Below, in pieces: positions 46,430-59,105 of a DNA stretch of 64,000 bases (position 1 is the first letter of the stretch; every line of letters begins with the position of its first letter). Under the pieces are notes generated by a model that was not told where the DNA came from, made no database searches, and was given only the letters and a program-made list of their open reading frames with translations. Both the position numbers and the translations under genes were made by a program. Origin of the DNA: Artemisia argyi (Eukaryota; Streptophyta; Magnoliopsida; Asterales; Asteraceae); the NCBI GenBank assembly GCA_030686995.1, contig CM060708.1:262072544-262136543 (forward strand), in the 5' to 3' direction.

Positions 46430-49400
46430 CGAGCTGGGAAGCCCGCGCGTTGCTGCGGGGGTTTGTTGTTTTATGTTTCTTCGTATAAAAATATTCAATA
46501 TATTTTATTTTTGGCTGCATTTCAGTGGTATCGATAACGTATATGTTTAAAATTTGCTGGATTCTTTTTTTTCATTGTTATGGTGTGTTATGGTTTGCGT
46601 ATTTGTTTTTACAGAAGTGTGTTGGCAAAAGAAATACATTTGATATTAAGTGTTTTAATTTGAAACTCAATGAAACTAATGTTACTTAAATACATATGTC
46701 GAATACAATATTGGAACATCAATTATACAATTTAGCTACTCAACTATTGTTAGTCCGTAAATGCCTGAAATATGTTTATCTCACGTCTGACAATTTCGAA
46801 GGATACGGCTATAGTGATGTACGAAAACCTACGAAAACCAAGTAAAAACAGTTAATGTCATGAAGAAACAAAAGCGTCAATGATCTTGCAAACCGAAGAT
46901 TTGACAGAAGTGTCAATGAAGCCGCGGCTTTTGCTATATGAAGGTGTGGTTTAATATATATTTGGTAAAAAAGGTTGTCATAAGTTGAGGAGTTGGTATT
47001 GTTGTACACGGTGGTTATTCGGTAGTTAGTATAATTTGAAACATAGATGCGTATACATTATTTGGTGTACTTGGTTAAACACTAAACATTTTTACCTTGA
47101 GTGCCTGAAAGCGCAGCCCAACTATTCTGATGCAAAATGCTGGGAACAGATACAGTTTGTGTTTGGTCACCTAAAACAACAACAATAATTCAACTATTAG
47201 TACATGGCCAGTTGAAGATTGCATTAGCGTGATCTTAAACAACCAATTGGATCACCTTCAGTGTCTGAACATACATCCATTAGTATCTTTAACTTAAAAA
47301 GTATTAAAGATAAGAAATGTGGTAAATATGTAGATAAATAAAAATGGAAGATAAATTCATTTATCAGGTGGACCTGAGCCATTTTCTATTTGTAAGTGTC
47401 ATGTTAACAAAATATATTTGTGTAGAAACATAAGTAATTGTCTATAAGCTTGCAAGTATGATTATTAACTTTATGTTCTAGAAATCCTTTACAAATAAAA
47501 ACGACTAATTGTTGTACGCTATGATAGATATGTGATGAATAACTAACCTTGAAAGCTGGGTATAAGAGAACCGTGACTGTGAAGTGGTGAAGACTTTTGT
47601 ATGCAAAATACCAGCCACCATAGTTTAATCCATCCCATCTTGAAAGATAAAATGGTATCATTTTAAGTATAGGAAAAAGCAAAAAAGTAAGTAATTTATT
47701 TAAGAAGATAAAGGATTACATACCTTTTATTAACCAAGTAGGCATGGCGCGTATATGTGGCCAAAAAGAATGACGATCTTCCTGCGCGTATATATGGATA
47801 ACAGGTAAAGGGTGCTTAGATGTGGTCAACTAATAATCTATAAATTTCAAATTTTAAATATATGAATACCACGTACATTTGTTTCCATGTGGGCAAAGGT
47901 ACATGTACTCAAGTCTTTTCTTCCTACTGGGACATGTCAATATAGCTCAACAACCTGCGCAGACAATCACAGCGATTACTAAACTCATAAATTAAGACTA
48001 CAGGTCTATTTCATTTGTTGTTCATGTATCATGACAGTAGCAGGGGTAAGCGAAATGATGTGACAGAAAGAACCTGTTGGTGGAGTCAATTGAATTGGGA
48101 TCAAAGAATTTAAGGACTGGATTTGCCCCCGTCTGTATTGTGTTTAACGGAGGGCGATGAAACCCTTTCAGGAACCCTTCAATGCATCTAAACTTGTGGA
48201 AGTGTTCTTGTGTTGCTGAAAGGTAACCAACAAAGTAGGAGTGATAATGTAACCATGGTTTCCTGAAACAAAAGGCCAAAAAAGTCTGAATAAGAAATTT
48301 CAAACAGCCCTTAAAAGAAGGTATGTTAATAAGTGATCGCAAACACCACAAACAGGCAGTCTCATGGTTACTTCCTCTATAATCAAAAAAGTATGATCAT
48401 AAACAAATAAAAACTCTAAATTTAAAACCCATAAAACCTTAGTGGCGAAAAGTATGCGGTCATCCATCACTGCATCTAAGATTGCCACTACTCCCACACA
48501 AACCGCATGTATCATAAACAAATAAAAACTCTAAATAAGTTATGTTGGCACTGATGCATCCATCGCAGTCTGAACTATCCAGGCTGAAGAATATCCGAAT
48601 GAAATCCTGCTATCCACTTTTCATACCTTGTTCTTGAATCATTCAACTTACTGAGCAGATATGGGATGTACCACCTTTCTTGACCCAATGTAAGAAAAAA
48701 AAAACCCAAGTCTGCAAGGAATAGCATCAATCTAATCAGCAATTATGGTGTGGGCAACCTGAATACCAACAAACTAACCGGCAAGCAGCCATTCATGGGT
48801 AACCTGCACCAAAGCATGACCAAGTTAATAACTCCGTATTTTTAATGACCTTATAACCCCGAGTTCGTATAATGTGTAAGTAAGGTATAAAGTGTACAAC
48901 GCAATCTCATAAATCGAAGAAAGAAAGCCTTTAAGGTATCTAAAAACGTAAAAAAAATTGTCACCTTTTCTCAGGACCCTAAATTTGACATCAAAAATTC
49001 CCAAAGAAGCAATTGATAAATACACAAACACAATGAAACCTCAATTCACAAACACACCATAGGCACCAAAAACCTTCAATTATTGATTCGTACGTGATAA
49101 TCAAGGTAGGTGCTAAAAGTGAATAATGGTGTATCCAAGCAATAAAGCTACCTGCATATGTTTATATTCTATGCTAGTCGAAACAAAGGCCGTCATTTCC
49201 CCTCTCTGCTTCTTTATTACCTTGCCTAACACTGATTAACGGTGGTCGTCTAGAAAAATTTTTGATGCCCAATGTTTGGTTATGCCATAGCTTTCTGCAA
49301 ACATAGGAGAACACCATTGCTTCAGCGTATGTGCAATAGAAAACATAAAATCTAATCAAATATTAGAGCTAGCAGCAGCTGTACAATTAGAATAATAACA

Positions 49401-50064
49401 GCGACAATGGGTGTTCCTATTATGACACCCAAGAAGATGCTGTTAATCATGTCTTGAATGGACAACAACAGGACCTAAAAAATCAAATATGCAGTCAAAT
49501 TCCACCCTGCAAACACCAACGCCTTCACATCACACCCGTACCTCAAATAAAGTTGCACCTCATCATCCTCTGTATACAACACATAGGAAAAAAAGCATAA
49601 GAAATTAAAGAATCCAATTTTTTTAATGCAATAACTTTACATTTAAATTACATTAACACCAAAATATCAAATGAAATTAATAAAAGCAATAAACTTTAAC
49701 CATTAAAAAACAAAGCTTAAACGCAAACCTGGGTGTTATTATAAAAGACTTCGTCTAGCATCCATTAAAATCTCAGCTTCATCTTCTTTAACAATCGTGT
49801 AATCCCCTTTTTGCGATAACGGCACTGCTGCAGATGAACAACAATTTCATCCCAAAAATTACATTAAAAAATGAGACCATAAAGTTTAAAAAAAAAGTAC
49901 CTGATCATCAAAAGCATGAGAATTGAAATCGAAAAACTAAAACCATAATTTCGTTTATGTGTGTGTAATCACACAGTCGGTCGTTGTGATAGGAACAAAG
50001 GAATTTTATTTGTGTCATTTTTTTATGTGGGCTTGATCGAACTTCAAATAAAAATATTAATAGG
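46430..50064 (-). mobile_element. Gene-capturing Helitron (iii), about 3.6 kb
   Basis: On the minus strand the 3' end has CCCCCGCAGCAACGCGCGGG, then CTCG and a host T, like element (i). A likely 5' end is CCTATTAATATTTTTATTTG at about 50064. The interior has open, exon-like minus-strand pieces, e.g. around 48057-48262 (KPWLHYHSYFVGYLSATQEH) and 47520-47660 (RWDGLNYGGWYFAYKSLH), that I cannot assign. No helicase seen. The 5' boundary is less certain than the 3' one. Confidence 0.5.
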
Positions 50065-51030
50065 TGCAGTTCTGATAAAAGGGTGTATGATTTTTTGGGT
50101 ACTTTTGTTGGAAGAAGGTTCAGGAAGAAGCTCGAAGGGGCAGAGATGATAAGGCGGTTACATTTATTTGGTAGTCGAACAGTAACAAAGGGGGTTAATT
50201 AACCATCCACAGTGCTGCGAACACTTATCTACAGTGCTTCAAACAGTAACTGAACCAATAGAATTTTGTAACATGTCTAATTGCAACAGTACAATCCTGT
50301 AATTGCTTATTTCCAGCCACATATTGTAGCTTAAGACCCCTGTAATCATGGTTAAGATAGTTAATTAATTTGTGAAAAACCCACATTGAAAACTCCAACT
50401 ACCCATGTTTAGTATATAGTATAATGGCATTTCTTATCATCTTATAGCCTTGGGAATTGGTAAGTTGGTGTGGTCACTCTTGATGAAAGTTTTTGATTTT
50501 TTGTAATAAAAGTCTTTTGCATAGATCTATAACCAAGATATACATGGTTGCACATTATGTGTAAAGTTCTTTTAAATATTATTTGATTGTACTAAAACTT
50601 ATGAAAAAAACATGTCATAAGGCTGACAAAATAAAGTCTCTTGAACTACATAAATCATATTGTAAAACTGGTTTGTTTTTACTTCTATGTATAAAAGTTA
50701 AGGCAGTGATGACCAGTATATAAAATGAAATTAGTCAACTTTTAAAATTTTGAAAGAAAAACTATTTCATGTTTGAAATTAAAGGCTAGAAGCATATAAT
50801 ATCTCAATGCAAACAAAAGGATATGTGAAATAGGTTAGAGAGAAAATGAAAGTGATGTCCTAGGCTTACAAGTTCCACACATCCTCAAGTTGGATGGATT
50901 AGGTGGAGCAAAAGACAAAAACTCGATGAAATAAAAAAGGCCGTCTTGAATTAGAGTAAGAGCAAGATTACAATTCTTTTTAAGTAGATAGAAATATCCG
51001 TAGTAACATCTTTGTATCTTTTTCTACACA
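50065..51030. other. Intergenic or TE-derived, no gene seen
   Basis: AT-rich with no supported ORF or TE end. Confidence 0.4.
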
Positions 51031-51326
51031 ATATCGTGTATCAAGAAGTTTTATGCGATGAGTAACGTGTGTTTTTAGTTATTATCTTATAATTGATGTA
51101 ATGTTTTATTTTTAGTTTCACTAAATGCTTTAACTTTTTATATGTTCTTTAATACATGTTAAAATTTTTGCATTGATTGAATTATCGCATGTTACAACGT
51201 TTGCAGTTACATTTTGATTTTTTCACGTTCTATTTTGAACGTTACACGAAACATTTATCACAATATCGCATATCGTTAATTGTCTTCTGCTTGAAATTTT
51301 CGTTGCTATGCACGGGTACTCGCTTA
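51031..51326 (+). mobile_element. Helitron 3'-end remnant with last helicase codons
   Basis: It begins with IVYQEVLCDE and a stop (51031-51063), equivalent to VVYQEVLREE at the end of the helicase at 45411. The following 260 bases match 45412-45667, ending GCACGGGTACTCGCTTA, where CTAG has become CTTA. The rest of the element is lost or replaced. Confidence 0.8.
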
Positions 51327-51959
51327 TAATATATATTGTTAATGAGCACGGTTGATTGTCTTTGTGGATTTTTTTAACGACATAATTGCGTTTCAAGTTA
51401 TTATCCAATTTAATAAGCATTAAGTTTACTGTTACTTAATCTAATGCTACATAAGCTCACCAAAATTGATTTAATAAACATATCTTGTAAAGGAAGTTTA
51501 GTTTTGTATCAACATATAGAAATGATTTGAGAAAAGTTGATAAGAGTTGAAACATATGAAGATAAGTATTGAAATGATCGTATAAAAAGTTAAAACTCAA
51601 AATTTATTGTAACATATAGAAATGATTTGAGAAAAGTTGAAAAGAGTTGAAAGTTATGAAGATTGTGTACAAATATATAGGAATAATTTGAAACTTATTC
51701 TAATCATGTATTTGTGATTTGAAATGTTCCAAACTTATAATTTGATAAGTATAGAAATGATTGTGTAAAATACAAACCGTGTACTTTAGTGATTTCCAAA
51801 CTTTGTACAAATGTTTTGTATATTAACGTAATATAGTAAGAATATAAGAAATATAAGAAGAGGTTTCAAATGGAAAAAATGGAATACGCTGATCATCACA
51901 TGGTTGAGCATGTGGAGGAACCTATTATAACCAATTTGATCGAACCTGAGGTTTACGTT

Positions 51960-52126
51960 GTACACCTTTTTAGAGTTGAATTATCGCATATTACAACCGT
52001 CTACAATTATATTTTTACCTTTCCAGGTTCTATTTCGCACGTTATACGAAACACTTACCATAATATCGCATATTGTTAATTATCTGCCGCTACAAATTTC
52101 GTTGCTATGCACGGGTACTCGTCTAG
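51960..52126 (+). mobile_element. Third Helitron 3' end of the same family
   Basis: From about 51970 the sequence matches the terminal 150 bases of the Helitron at 45667 and ends GCACGGGTACTCGTCTAG before a T. A 5' end was not identified. The short ORF at 51870-52079 straddles the junction and is not convincing. Confidence 0.75.
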
Positions 52127-52447
52127 TAATAATAAAGTCTAATTTTAGTTTAATATTGTATTAAATAAGTAAATATGAAATAAATAATTCTTTCCTTATT
52201 TAAAAAAATCTCCGTTTGTAAAGCAATAAAGCAAAATATTTGAATACCATTTTTTTTACAGTAAATTCTCGATAAAGTAACACCCCGATTAATTAGTAAA
52301 CTCTGAATGATAATATTTTTTTTCAGATTCATTGGTTATCTATTACTTTAGTAAATACTTTTAATCAAGCATCATTAGAGGCATTTGTGAGATATATAAA
52401 AATATTGTGAGATAGGTGATACAAGTGTGAAAATAATTGCCGTTCAA

Positions 52448-52516
52448 ATAATAATAATAATAATAATACAAGTGTGAAAATCCTATTTGTTTTTCAATAA
52501 AGTGATGGTTATAAAA

Positions 52517-52566
<50 letters not shown>
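52448..52566. repeat. (AAT)n microsatellites
   Basis: AAT runs at about 52448-52468 and 52517-52566. Confidence 0.9.
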
Positions 52567-52567
<1 letters not shown>

Positions 52568-52936
52568 TTTTTTAATCAATAATATAGTTTCTTGAGAAAA
52601 ACATAATAGAAGAAAGAGTAAATCGTTTCGTGGTTTGGCTAAATTATAGGTTTCATCCCTAACCTTCCGAATGTGCAGGCACCATCCTTATGAGAAACTT
52701 TAAGTTGCAGTTTTCTTCCATGTTCAAAGTAAAATGCTAAAATAACCTTGTCAAATTCCCCATAGAGACCGGTGCCTGCAGTTCGAAAGGTTAGGGAAAA
52801 AACCCCTAACAGGATGATAATTGCTCCTTCTTAAAAATAAGGACTGGACTTGAAATTCAGCCAAACCAAAAGGACTAATATTGCAAGTTACTCTGAAAAA
52901 ACATCAAAACATGTATCATCAAACAAACCAAACTCT

Positions 52937-53300
52937 TAGGCCCGTTTGGTTTGTAAAAGGATTTGGAATCGGATTTGGATTCGGTTTAGAATGAAAGAAA
53001 TTGAGGTAAGAGAAAAAAAATAATATTTTATTAAAAAGTTTATTTTAATAGTTGATAAATAATTTATTAAAAAGAAAGTAGGGTAATTTTATTTTTTAAT
53101 AATTAATTTGTGTATAGATTGTGAGTGAGATATAAATGTGGAGTCTATTATAAGTTTTAAGTTGCCAAAGACCATCATGTACCAAGAATCAATCTATCAT
53201 TCCCGAACCCACTTTCAATTCCAAAAACTTGAACCAAACAATTAAATTTTAGAATCATACAATTCCTCGAATCAAAAAGGCTTAAACCAAACGGGCCCTT
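52937..53300. mobile_element. hAT-type MITE in copy A, 364 bp
   Basis: Inverted ends GGCCCGTTTGGTTT and AAACCAAACGGGCC, flanked by AACTCT on both sides (52931-52936, 53301-53306). Copy B (about 59611-59618) has the uninterrupted AACTCTCC, confirming a post-duplication insertion. Confidence 0.85.
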
Positions 53301-53353
53301 AACTCTCCTTTGTTGTTAGTTAACTAGTACAACTATAAAAGAGTCAAAGAAGA

Positions 53354-53440
53354 ATGGGAAGTGAGTTAGAAAAATGGGTGTTAATGGTAACAGCAAGAAC
53401 ACAAACAATGGGTTGTGCTTCCTTATTTATGCACTCAGTT
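53354..53440 (+). pseudogene. MVD: Truncated MVD 5' copy
   Basis: ATGGGAAGTGAG... gives the first 16-17 residues of MVD ([17 protein letters not shown]) with the same upstream sequence, including TATAAAAGAG, as the intact gene at 60064. After AGAACAC the homology jumps to AATGGGTTGTGCTTCCTTAT, a segment that lies upstream of the start codon in the intact gene. No later exon follows. It is the right edge of duplication copy A. Confidence 0.9.
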
Positions 53441-54137
53441 TATTGTTTATTTTTTTAGTGTATTATGTGTATGTCAAATGAAGGTTTGGATGATAATTTG
53501 TCCCCATACAGTATGTTAAAGTTCTGCTAGACTGCAGATGACAAATACAAGGCTAAACTTCATTTTCTGTCATTTGTTTGCAGTAGTATCTAAAAATATG
53601 CTTACGGTGTACATTTAATACTATAGCAAAAGTACTTGTACTCGATGTGGACGTGAATGGTTTGGTTTAACTAGTTTAGATTGGTTTGATAGTTTATCAG
53701 ACAGAACCTCTCGAATCAGTGACCCAAGTGGGTCACAAGGAATTTTTGGTTATGGAATGATCCAAACGGACAAAAACCAAGCTTTTGGTAGCCTATAGGG
53801 TCGGGTGGCGGGTCACTATTTCTCATTCAAAAACCCGGATAAACCCGACCTGATAACACCTCTAGTGCCAAGTCGTGGAACTTATACACAATATATTAAC
53901 ACATGGATCCAAATAAACTACTCTAATAGCCAGATAAAAAATAAACAAGATGTAAGCTAGAAAGTATGTAGAACCCGTTATGATGGTCACACATGCTAAC
54001 GGGTCAAACAGGTAATAAGCTTAAAAGGAAACGGGTTAAATGAGTTCCATGGTTCAGTACAAGTTTGTGGTTAGTATATGCTCCGTAATATAATTCTTCA
54101 GTGTAGCTCATTGAGCGGGATGAGTTACCTTTGTATG
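53441..54137. other. Intergenic, no gene seen
   Basis: Contains GGGTCGGGTGGCGGGTC and similar MITE-type sequence near 53800-53860, without definable ends. Confidence 0.35.
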
Positions 54138-54839
54138 AGGGTAGTGGCAGCCATGCCGCTAAGGCAGCGGTTTGCCCCCAAACCGCCGGGGAACACCGCC
54201 GCCACCCTAGCGGTTTGGTTCCACGGTTTGCTCCAGCGGTGATATACACTGCCACGGTTTGAAACGGCATGGAGCAATTATCAATTGGAACGTTGGAAAA
54301 AATGGACCGTTGGGAGCAAAAAAGGAACCATACTTTGATGTTGTGGTGGGCCAATTCTTAGCTCCAAGTTCAAATCTGGACATCTTTCTTGTTTTTGATC
54401 AGGTGATATTGAGCTTAGTGTCTTCTTCCATGTCTTCATTTTTGACTACATGGGCTGTTTTTGTGGTTGCAAAAGATATGATGTCTGGTGGTGGTGAGGT
54501 GACATTATGGTTGTTCACGGTGGTTGTGACGGTGGTTGTGGTGGTGGTGGGTTGGTCGGTGACTGGCCGGTGAGTTGCTGGATCAATTCCACGGTTAAGA
54601 AGCTTTCTTCTGATGTGTGTGTTCCAGTAGTTTTTTAAAAAGTGAAAAATCAAATTTTGAGAGGTATGAAAATAAAAAATAAAAAAATAAAAAGTTGGTG
54701 GTTTGGGAGGTATGAAAAAAGTATGGTTGCCACTAAAAAAGGGTTGAGAGGTATGGAAAAAGTGTGAGTGAGGTGGAATGATATTATTGGTTGGTTGGGA
54801 GGTATGAGTTTTTTTGGGAGGTATGGTTGCCACCACCCT
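54138..54839. mobile_element. TIR element of unknown superfamily, about 0.7 kb
   Basis: AGGGTAGTGGCAGCCATGCC at the left and, inverted, AGGGTGGTGGCAACCATACC at the right are matching 20-base ends (four differences). GGGAGGTATG-type repeats fill the right part. No clear target-site duplication. ORFs inside follow the repeats and are not considered genes. Confidence 0.5.
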
Positions 54840-54908
54840 GAACTCTCATAGACTATTATTTCACTGCTTTTGACTAGTCTCGTAATCTCTTCTACTTATA
54901 ACAGGTCA

Positions 54909-55757
54909 CTAGGGTGAGCAAATGGACTGAGAACCGATCGGAACCAAGAACCGAACCGAAACTGAACCGGAACCAAACCGAATTTTAGAACCGCGGTTCG
55001 GTTCTCGGTTCTTCATTATTGGAAATTACGGTTTTCGATTCGGTTCGGTCCGGAAGCGCGGGTATCGGTTCCGGAACAGAAGAACCGCCCGACTTAAATA
55101 GTTCGTAAATATTATGTAGCTATATGAATTCCAAAAAGTACTTTGTATGGCTATAAAGTGTATAGTGACGTCTCAAAACAAATGACTTACTAATTAAACT
55201 TGTGTTTGTATATAACTACAATAAGAAAACAAGTGTTGTAGATATTGGTTATAATATAACTGATTCAAAATTGCTTTACTAATAGATCATTTGAAGAAGA
55301 TATAGATTTAAGAAAAGTATCTATCAACTTATAGAAATTAACCTTGTGATATCATTATATAAAGGCCAAAAAAACTTAGGCAACTCATGCAAGGGTTTTG
55401 CTCTTTATTAGCCACATATATACACTATTTTCACCTAGTTCTAATGCAATCCAAATTTAGATATCAAGTTCATACATATATTTTATTGAATAGATTGAAA
55501 CGGCCAAAACAAGAACACGAACATGAAAGTACAACTAGTTGGGATGATAATGCGGAAGATCAAACATGTTCTAAATGTATCATTTAATGCATTTTTCTTA
55601 AAAATTTCGGTTCCAATCGGTTAGACCCGCAAGGAACCGAACCGGACCGAGAACCGAACCGGAACCGAGACATGTTATTCGGTCCGGTTTTCGGTTCCTC
55701 AACCGTCCGTTTTTCGGTTCTCGGTTCTTGCGGTTCCGGAACCGCGCTCACCGTCAA
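54909..55757. mobile_element. hAT-like element, 849 bp, at the edge of copy B
   Basis: Ends CTAGGGTGAGC and, inverted, TTGACGGTGAGC, flanked by ACAGGTCA and ACAGGTAA (8 bases, one difference). The ends are rich in GAACCGAACCGG/CCGGTTCGG. Homology with copy A starts immediately to its right. Confidence 0.65.
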
Positions 55758-55793
55758 ACAGGTAAAATCAAATGAAATGCAGCTAATTAATTT

Positions 55794-55796
<3 letters not shown>

Positions 55797-55836
<40 letters not shown>
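55797..55836. repeat. Poly(A) tract, 40 bases
   Basis: On the + strand directly beyond the F-box stop codon; equivalent to the tract at 35924-35998 in copy A. Confidence 0.9.
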
Positions 55837-55839
<3 letters not shown>

Positions 55840-55842
55840 ATG

Positions 55843-56982
55843 TTAAACAAAACATATGTCTGATGGGGAAACCAAACTTTCCACGTACTCAATTGGGTGT
55901 ATTCTGATGCGATCACAATGCATCGTATCTTTGTCTTCGAAATCATCCAGACTTGCCAAATTATTTAAGTTTCTAAATGAATCTTTCGACGTGTCATAGG
56001 TAACTAGTTGGTGTGATCCCTTGCTCCTCAAAAGAATTATCCCTTTATCCAAGATACACATAGGATGGAACTCATAAAAACGATCACCTTCGACACCTAA
56101 TGTGAATGTAAAAGTTTTTAACCATAAGTTCTCGGCCCCTGGTTTATTCATTACCCACACATTGAATGTGGTATCGACTTTGGTGATCAAGCAAAGGCTA
56201 CGTCCATCTAAGGAACCCAAAACAGCCCCTTGGCAGTCTGGTAGTCGCCTTGGAATGGGAATAATCTCCATAGAATGATGTCCATGTGGTAGAGTTATGT
56301 TCGAAAATGACATCTCCTTAACATTGAAAGCAATTATCCCCATATTCATTAATGAAATAGTCCAATACAAACACCCATTTAAAAACACGCCCCCATCACC
56401 CCAAAAGAAAAATTCCTTTTTAAGGTATTGTGACGATTTGCTCCATGAACTAGTTTTAAGATCGAATACGTCACACTTAAATATATTGCCGCCAGGTGGA
56501 TAGCCACTTTCTACAAATCTAAAAATCTTTAAGTCATTTGTATCAAATCCATATCTATGGGGGAGCCTAAAAGTCCAACCACGTGGTTGTGGATCCATAA
56601 CATCAAGTGTCTTAGAAGCACGCGTTAGCGGATTGTATAGGATCATATGGCTACGAAACGACATATCTATTAAAACCAAAATCACTATGCCATTGAAAGT
56701 TCCAACCATTGAGACAAAATTATATTCATCTAAAAGAGAAGGAACCTTAACCATGGAATGAGCCTTGTCGTCGACTGGTACATTGGCATCTATAACAGCA
56801 AGCGGCGATGGATATTTAAGCATGATCATGCGACGTGATCTTGACTTCATAAAATAAGGATCTGAAATGAGACGATTCCAATGTGTTGATACACATCTGA
56901 ACCGTAGTAATGGCTTTCCGGGTAGTCGAGCAAGTATGTTGTGAAGAATGCCATCAGGTATATGACGATTGCCATGATCCAT
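55843..56982 (-). CDS. F-box protein with F-box-associated domain, copy B
   Basis: 379 aa, single exon. The F-box (about residues 7-47) reads IPDGILHNILARLPGKPLLR then CVSTHWNRLISDPYF, the part that binds SKP1 in SCF ubiquitin ligases. The rest (about 90-370) has features of the plant F-box-associated interaction domain: YNPLTRASK, GFDTNDLKIFRF, VFLNGCLYW and ILDKGIILLR, which together form a substrate-binding propeller-like region. Its target cannot be inferred. Length is normal for this family, and no lesion is visible, unlike copy A. The last codon is followed at once by a poly(T) tract on the coding strand. Start: Met of MDHGNRHIPDG. Confidence 0.85.
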   Translation of the reverse strand: MDHGNRHIPDGILHNILARLPGKPLLRFRCVSTHWNRLISDPYFMKSRSRRMIMLKYPSPLAVIDANVPVDDKAHSMVKVPSLLDEYNFVSMVGTFNGIVILVLIDMSFRSHMILYNPLTRASKTLDVMDPQPRGWTFRLPHRYGFDTNDLKIFRFVESGYPPGGNIFKCDVFDLKTSSWSKSSQYLKKEFFFWGDGGVFLNGCLYWTISLMNMGIIAFNVKEMSFSNITLPHGHHSMEIIPIPRRLPDCQGAVLGSLDGRSLCLITKVDTTFNVWVMNKPGAENLWLKTFTFTLGVEGDRFYEFHPMCILDKGIILLRSKGSHQLVTYDTSKDSFRNLNNLASLDDFEDKDTMHCDRIRIHPIEYVESLVSPSDICFV

Positions 56983-57424
56983 ATATGAAGAGTGAGCGTG
57001 ACAAAATGTTTTTGATGAAAATGTATACGCAAGGGAAAGGAGTCTGGTTTGTTAGTTATTTAGCATTATTAGGAAACCCTACTTCTAAATTCAAATCTTT
57101 ATACTTATCAGATAGATTAACTATAATTTAAAACACACATTATCTCTAGTTTTTGTAAGTCGTATTTGTATGCAAGAAAATAACAAAGTATGAACTTATT
57201 TAGCATTTTGCTGATGCAAAATTTTTTATTATAGTATGCCATTTTTTATCTTAGCCTATCTTAGCCTATCAGACTAAAACCAAAAATGGTACTCGTAGTA
57301 TTTGCTAACCTAGCTGGCTGCTAGCTTGTTTAAGACATTTTTTGAACCAAACCGATCAAGTTGTTTATCCTGGCCCATTGGACCAAAGATAGCTCAACAA
57401 AACGAGTTGGGCCAAAGTTATTAT

Positions 57425-57880
57425 GTCCTACGTGCCAGCTTTTGTGTTGAAACTGTGAATCATACTTTTTTCAATTGTGATGTGGCTAGAGATTTATGGT
57501 CTCTTTTAGCTAGGTGGTGGGATTTGGATTTTTCAATTTGCGCTAATATCACTGATTGGTATGGTTGGCTTGATAATGTTTGTATTTCTGCCAAGGCTCG
57601 TTTGGCTCGAAAGGGGGGACATTTATGTGGTCTATTTAGAACTTTTGGAATAAATTGATTTTCTCCAGTCCCTCTCTTAAGAAGGCTATCCTTTGAGATT
57701 TCATTGTTTTTCAATCTTTTTTGTGGTTGTCTTCTAGGATTCCTAATTGTAAAATTAGTTGGATAGGATTCCTAATTGTAAAATTAGTTGGATAGGTTGG
57801 TTACAAAACCCTATAGCTACTATTGTCTCTATGTAATCTCCTTTTTCTAGCTTTTGCTAGTTCTTTCCGCCGTTCAAAAT
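57425..57880 (+). mobile_element. 5'-truncated LINE (L1-type) 3' end
   Basis: Absent from copy A. The frame shows CQLCVETVNHTFFNCDVARD, the zinc-binding segment behind a plant L1 reverse transcriptase, then LWSLLARWWDLD. After a shift, PNCKISWIGWLQNP marks the usual C-terminus, with a stop near 57835 and a short A-rich end. A 29-base direct repeat (AGGATTCCTAATTG...) lies at 57738-57795. It is dead by truncation and frameshift. Confidence 0.75.
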
Positions 57881-59105
57881 AAAATAAGTGGACAGTCATT
57901 ATTGGCCAAACTTGAAGAAAAAAAGTCAACTCGCAAATAAGATTGAGCATTGTTATATCCTATTATCGTAGGGCCGTTTTTGAGGGCGTGCAAGATGAAT
58001 GACCACTCAGGTTGTCAAAAATTTTAAAGGCTTCAAAATTTGTCCCGCTAACAATATATGCATGTTTACACATATTTTTCACGAAGAAAAGCTATATTTA
58101 GATGAGAAGATATCTTAAATGTGTAATATGTTAAACGTTTAGATAATTAATTGCATTATATATTATAAATGGTGACACTTTATATATAATATTCACTTTC
58201 AAAATGCCTCAATATTTAATTTCGTCCAGGGCCCTCACAATTTTCAAAAATTCAGGATGACCCTGCATCTCATGTTTTGTGTCAATTTATTTTTCTACTC
58301 ACATAAAAATATAACACGTGTTTTTCATTCATTGTCTTTGTTTGTATTAACAAAATACTGATGCTTGGTAGTTCATAGATCCTCTAAAACGTCTTTGTAT
58401 ATACTTGACAAAAATTTGGATCCAAAGTTGAAAGTAAACAAAAAAAACACACATACATGCTTCGTTTTGGTAGTCACGTGCATTTCGTCCCTCTATGAAA
58501 CTCATGTAACATGATGGAAATATGACTTTGATGCTTGCAATATTTTAACATGACCTTAAGTCTAACATAATGTATGCAAAAGTATATGTACCTCCTATTG
58601 ATAATACAATAGTTTTGAATTCACAAAAGATAATCCAAACTACCAAATACAAATATCATATGTTTTTGTTCTATGAAATGTCAATTATGGACGACAATGT
58701 GCCAATATCTTTTGCATGCCCCAAGTTATATTTGTTTTAGTTACTTGCAAGTCCAAGTAATGGGGCTTCTTATAATTATAAAAATCTTATTGAATTAACC
58801 AAAATAAACATTTTACCAAAACTCACATTACACCTTCCAATCCAAAATAGAACATTAAATCCATTTCTTTATTTGTTTACCCTTTTTACAAAAGTTTATT
58901 TGGGGTGTTTGTTTCGGCTTATATAATCGTCTTATAACTTATTTAGTTTTGGCTTATATTTCATAAGCTCACTTTTTATGATATATTTCGAAACTTTTCG
59001 GCTTATATAAGTTTATTGTGACATAATAAGCCGAAACGTTTCAAAATAAGCCACAAAAAATGAGCTTATGAAACATAAACGCAAAACAAAACAAGCCATA
59101 AACCG

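Larger units (their letters stand above)
35895..53407. repeat. Segmental duplication, copy A
   Basis: Three blocks match copy B in order: 35895-38552 to about 55765-58352 (F-box gene and flank), 43154-43915 to 58353-59105, and 52640-53407 to about 59275-60115 (MVD promoter and first codons). The gaps in A are filled by a Helitron (38553-43153) and by about 8.7 kb of nested elements (43925-52620). Confidence 0.9.

Noticed and set aside
51870..52079. Short plus-strand ORF MEKMEYADHHM...
   Set aside because: It runs into a Helitron 3' end and has no recognised domain; too short to support.
54399..54836. 145-codon minus-strand ORF
   Set aside because: Its Thr/Pro-rich text follows the GGTGGT and GAGGTATG repeats of a TIR element; no domain.
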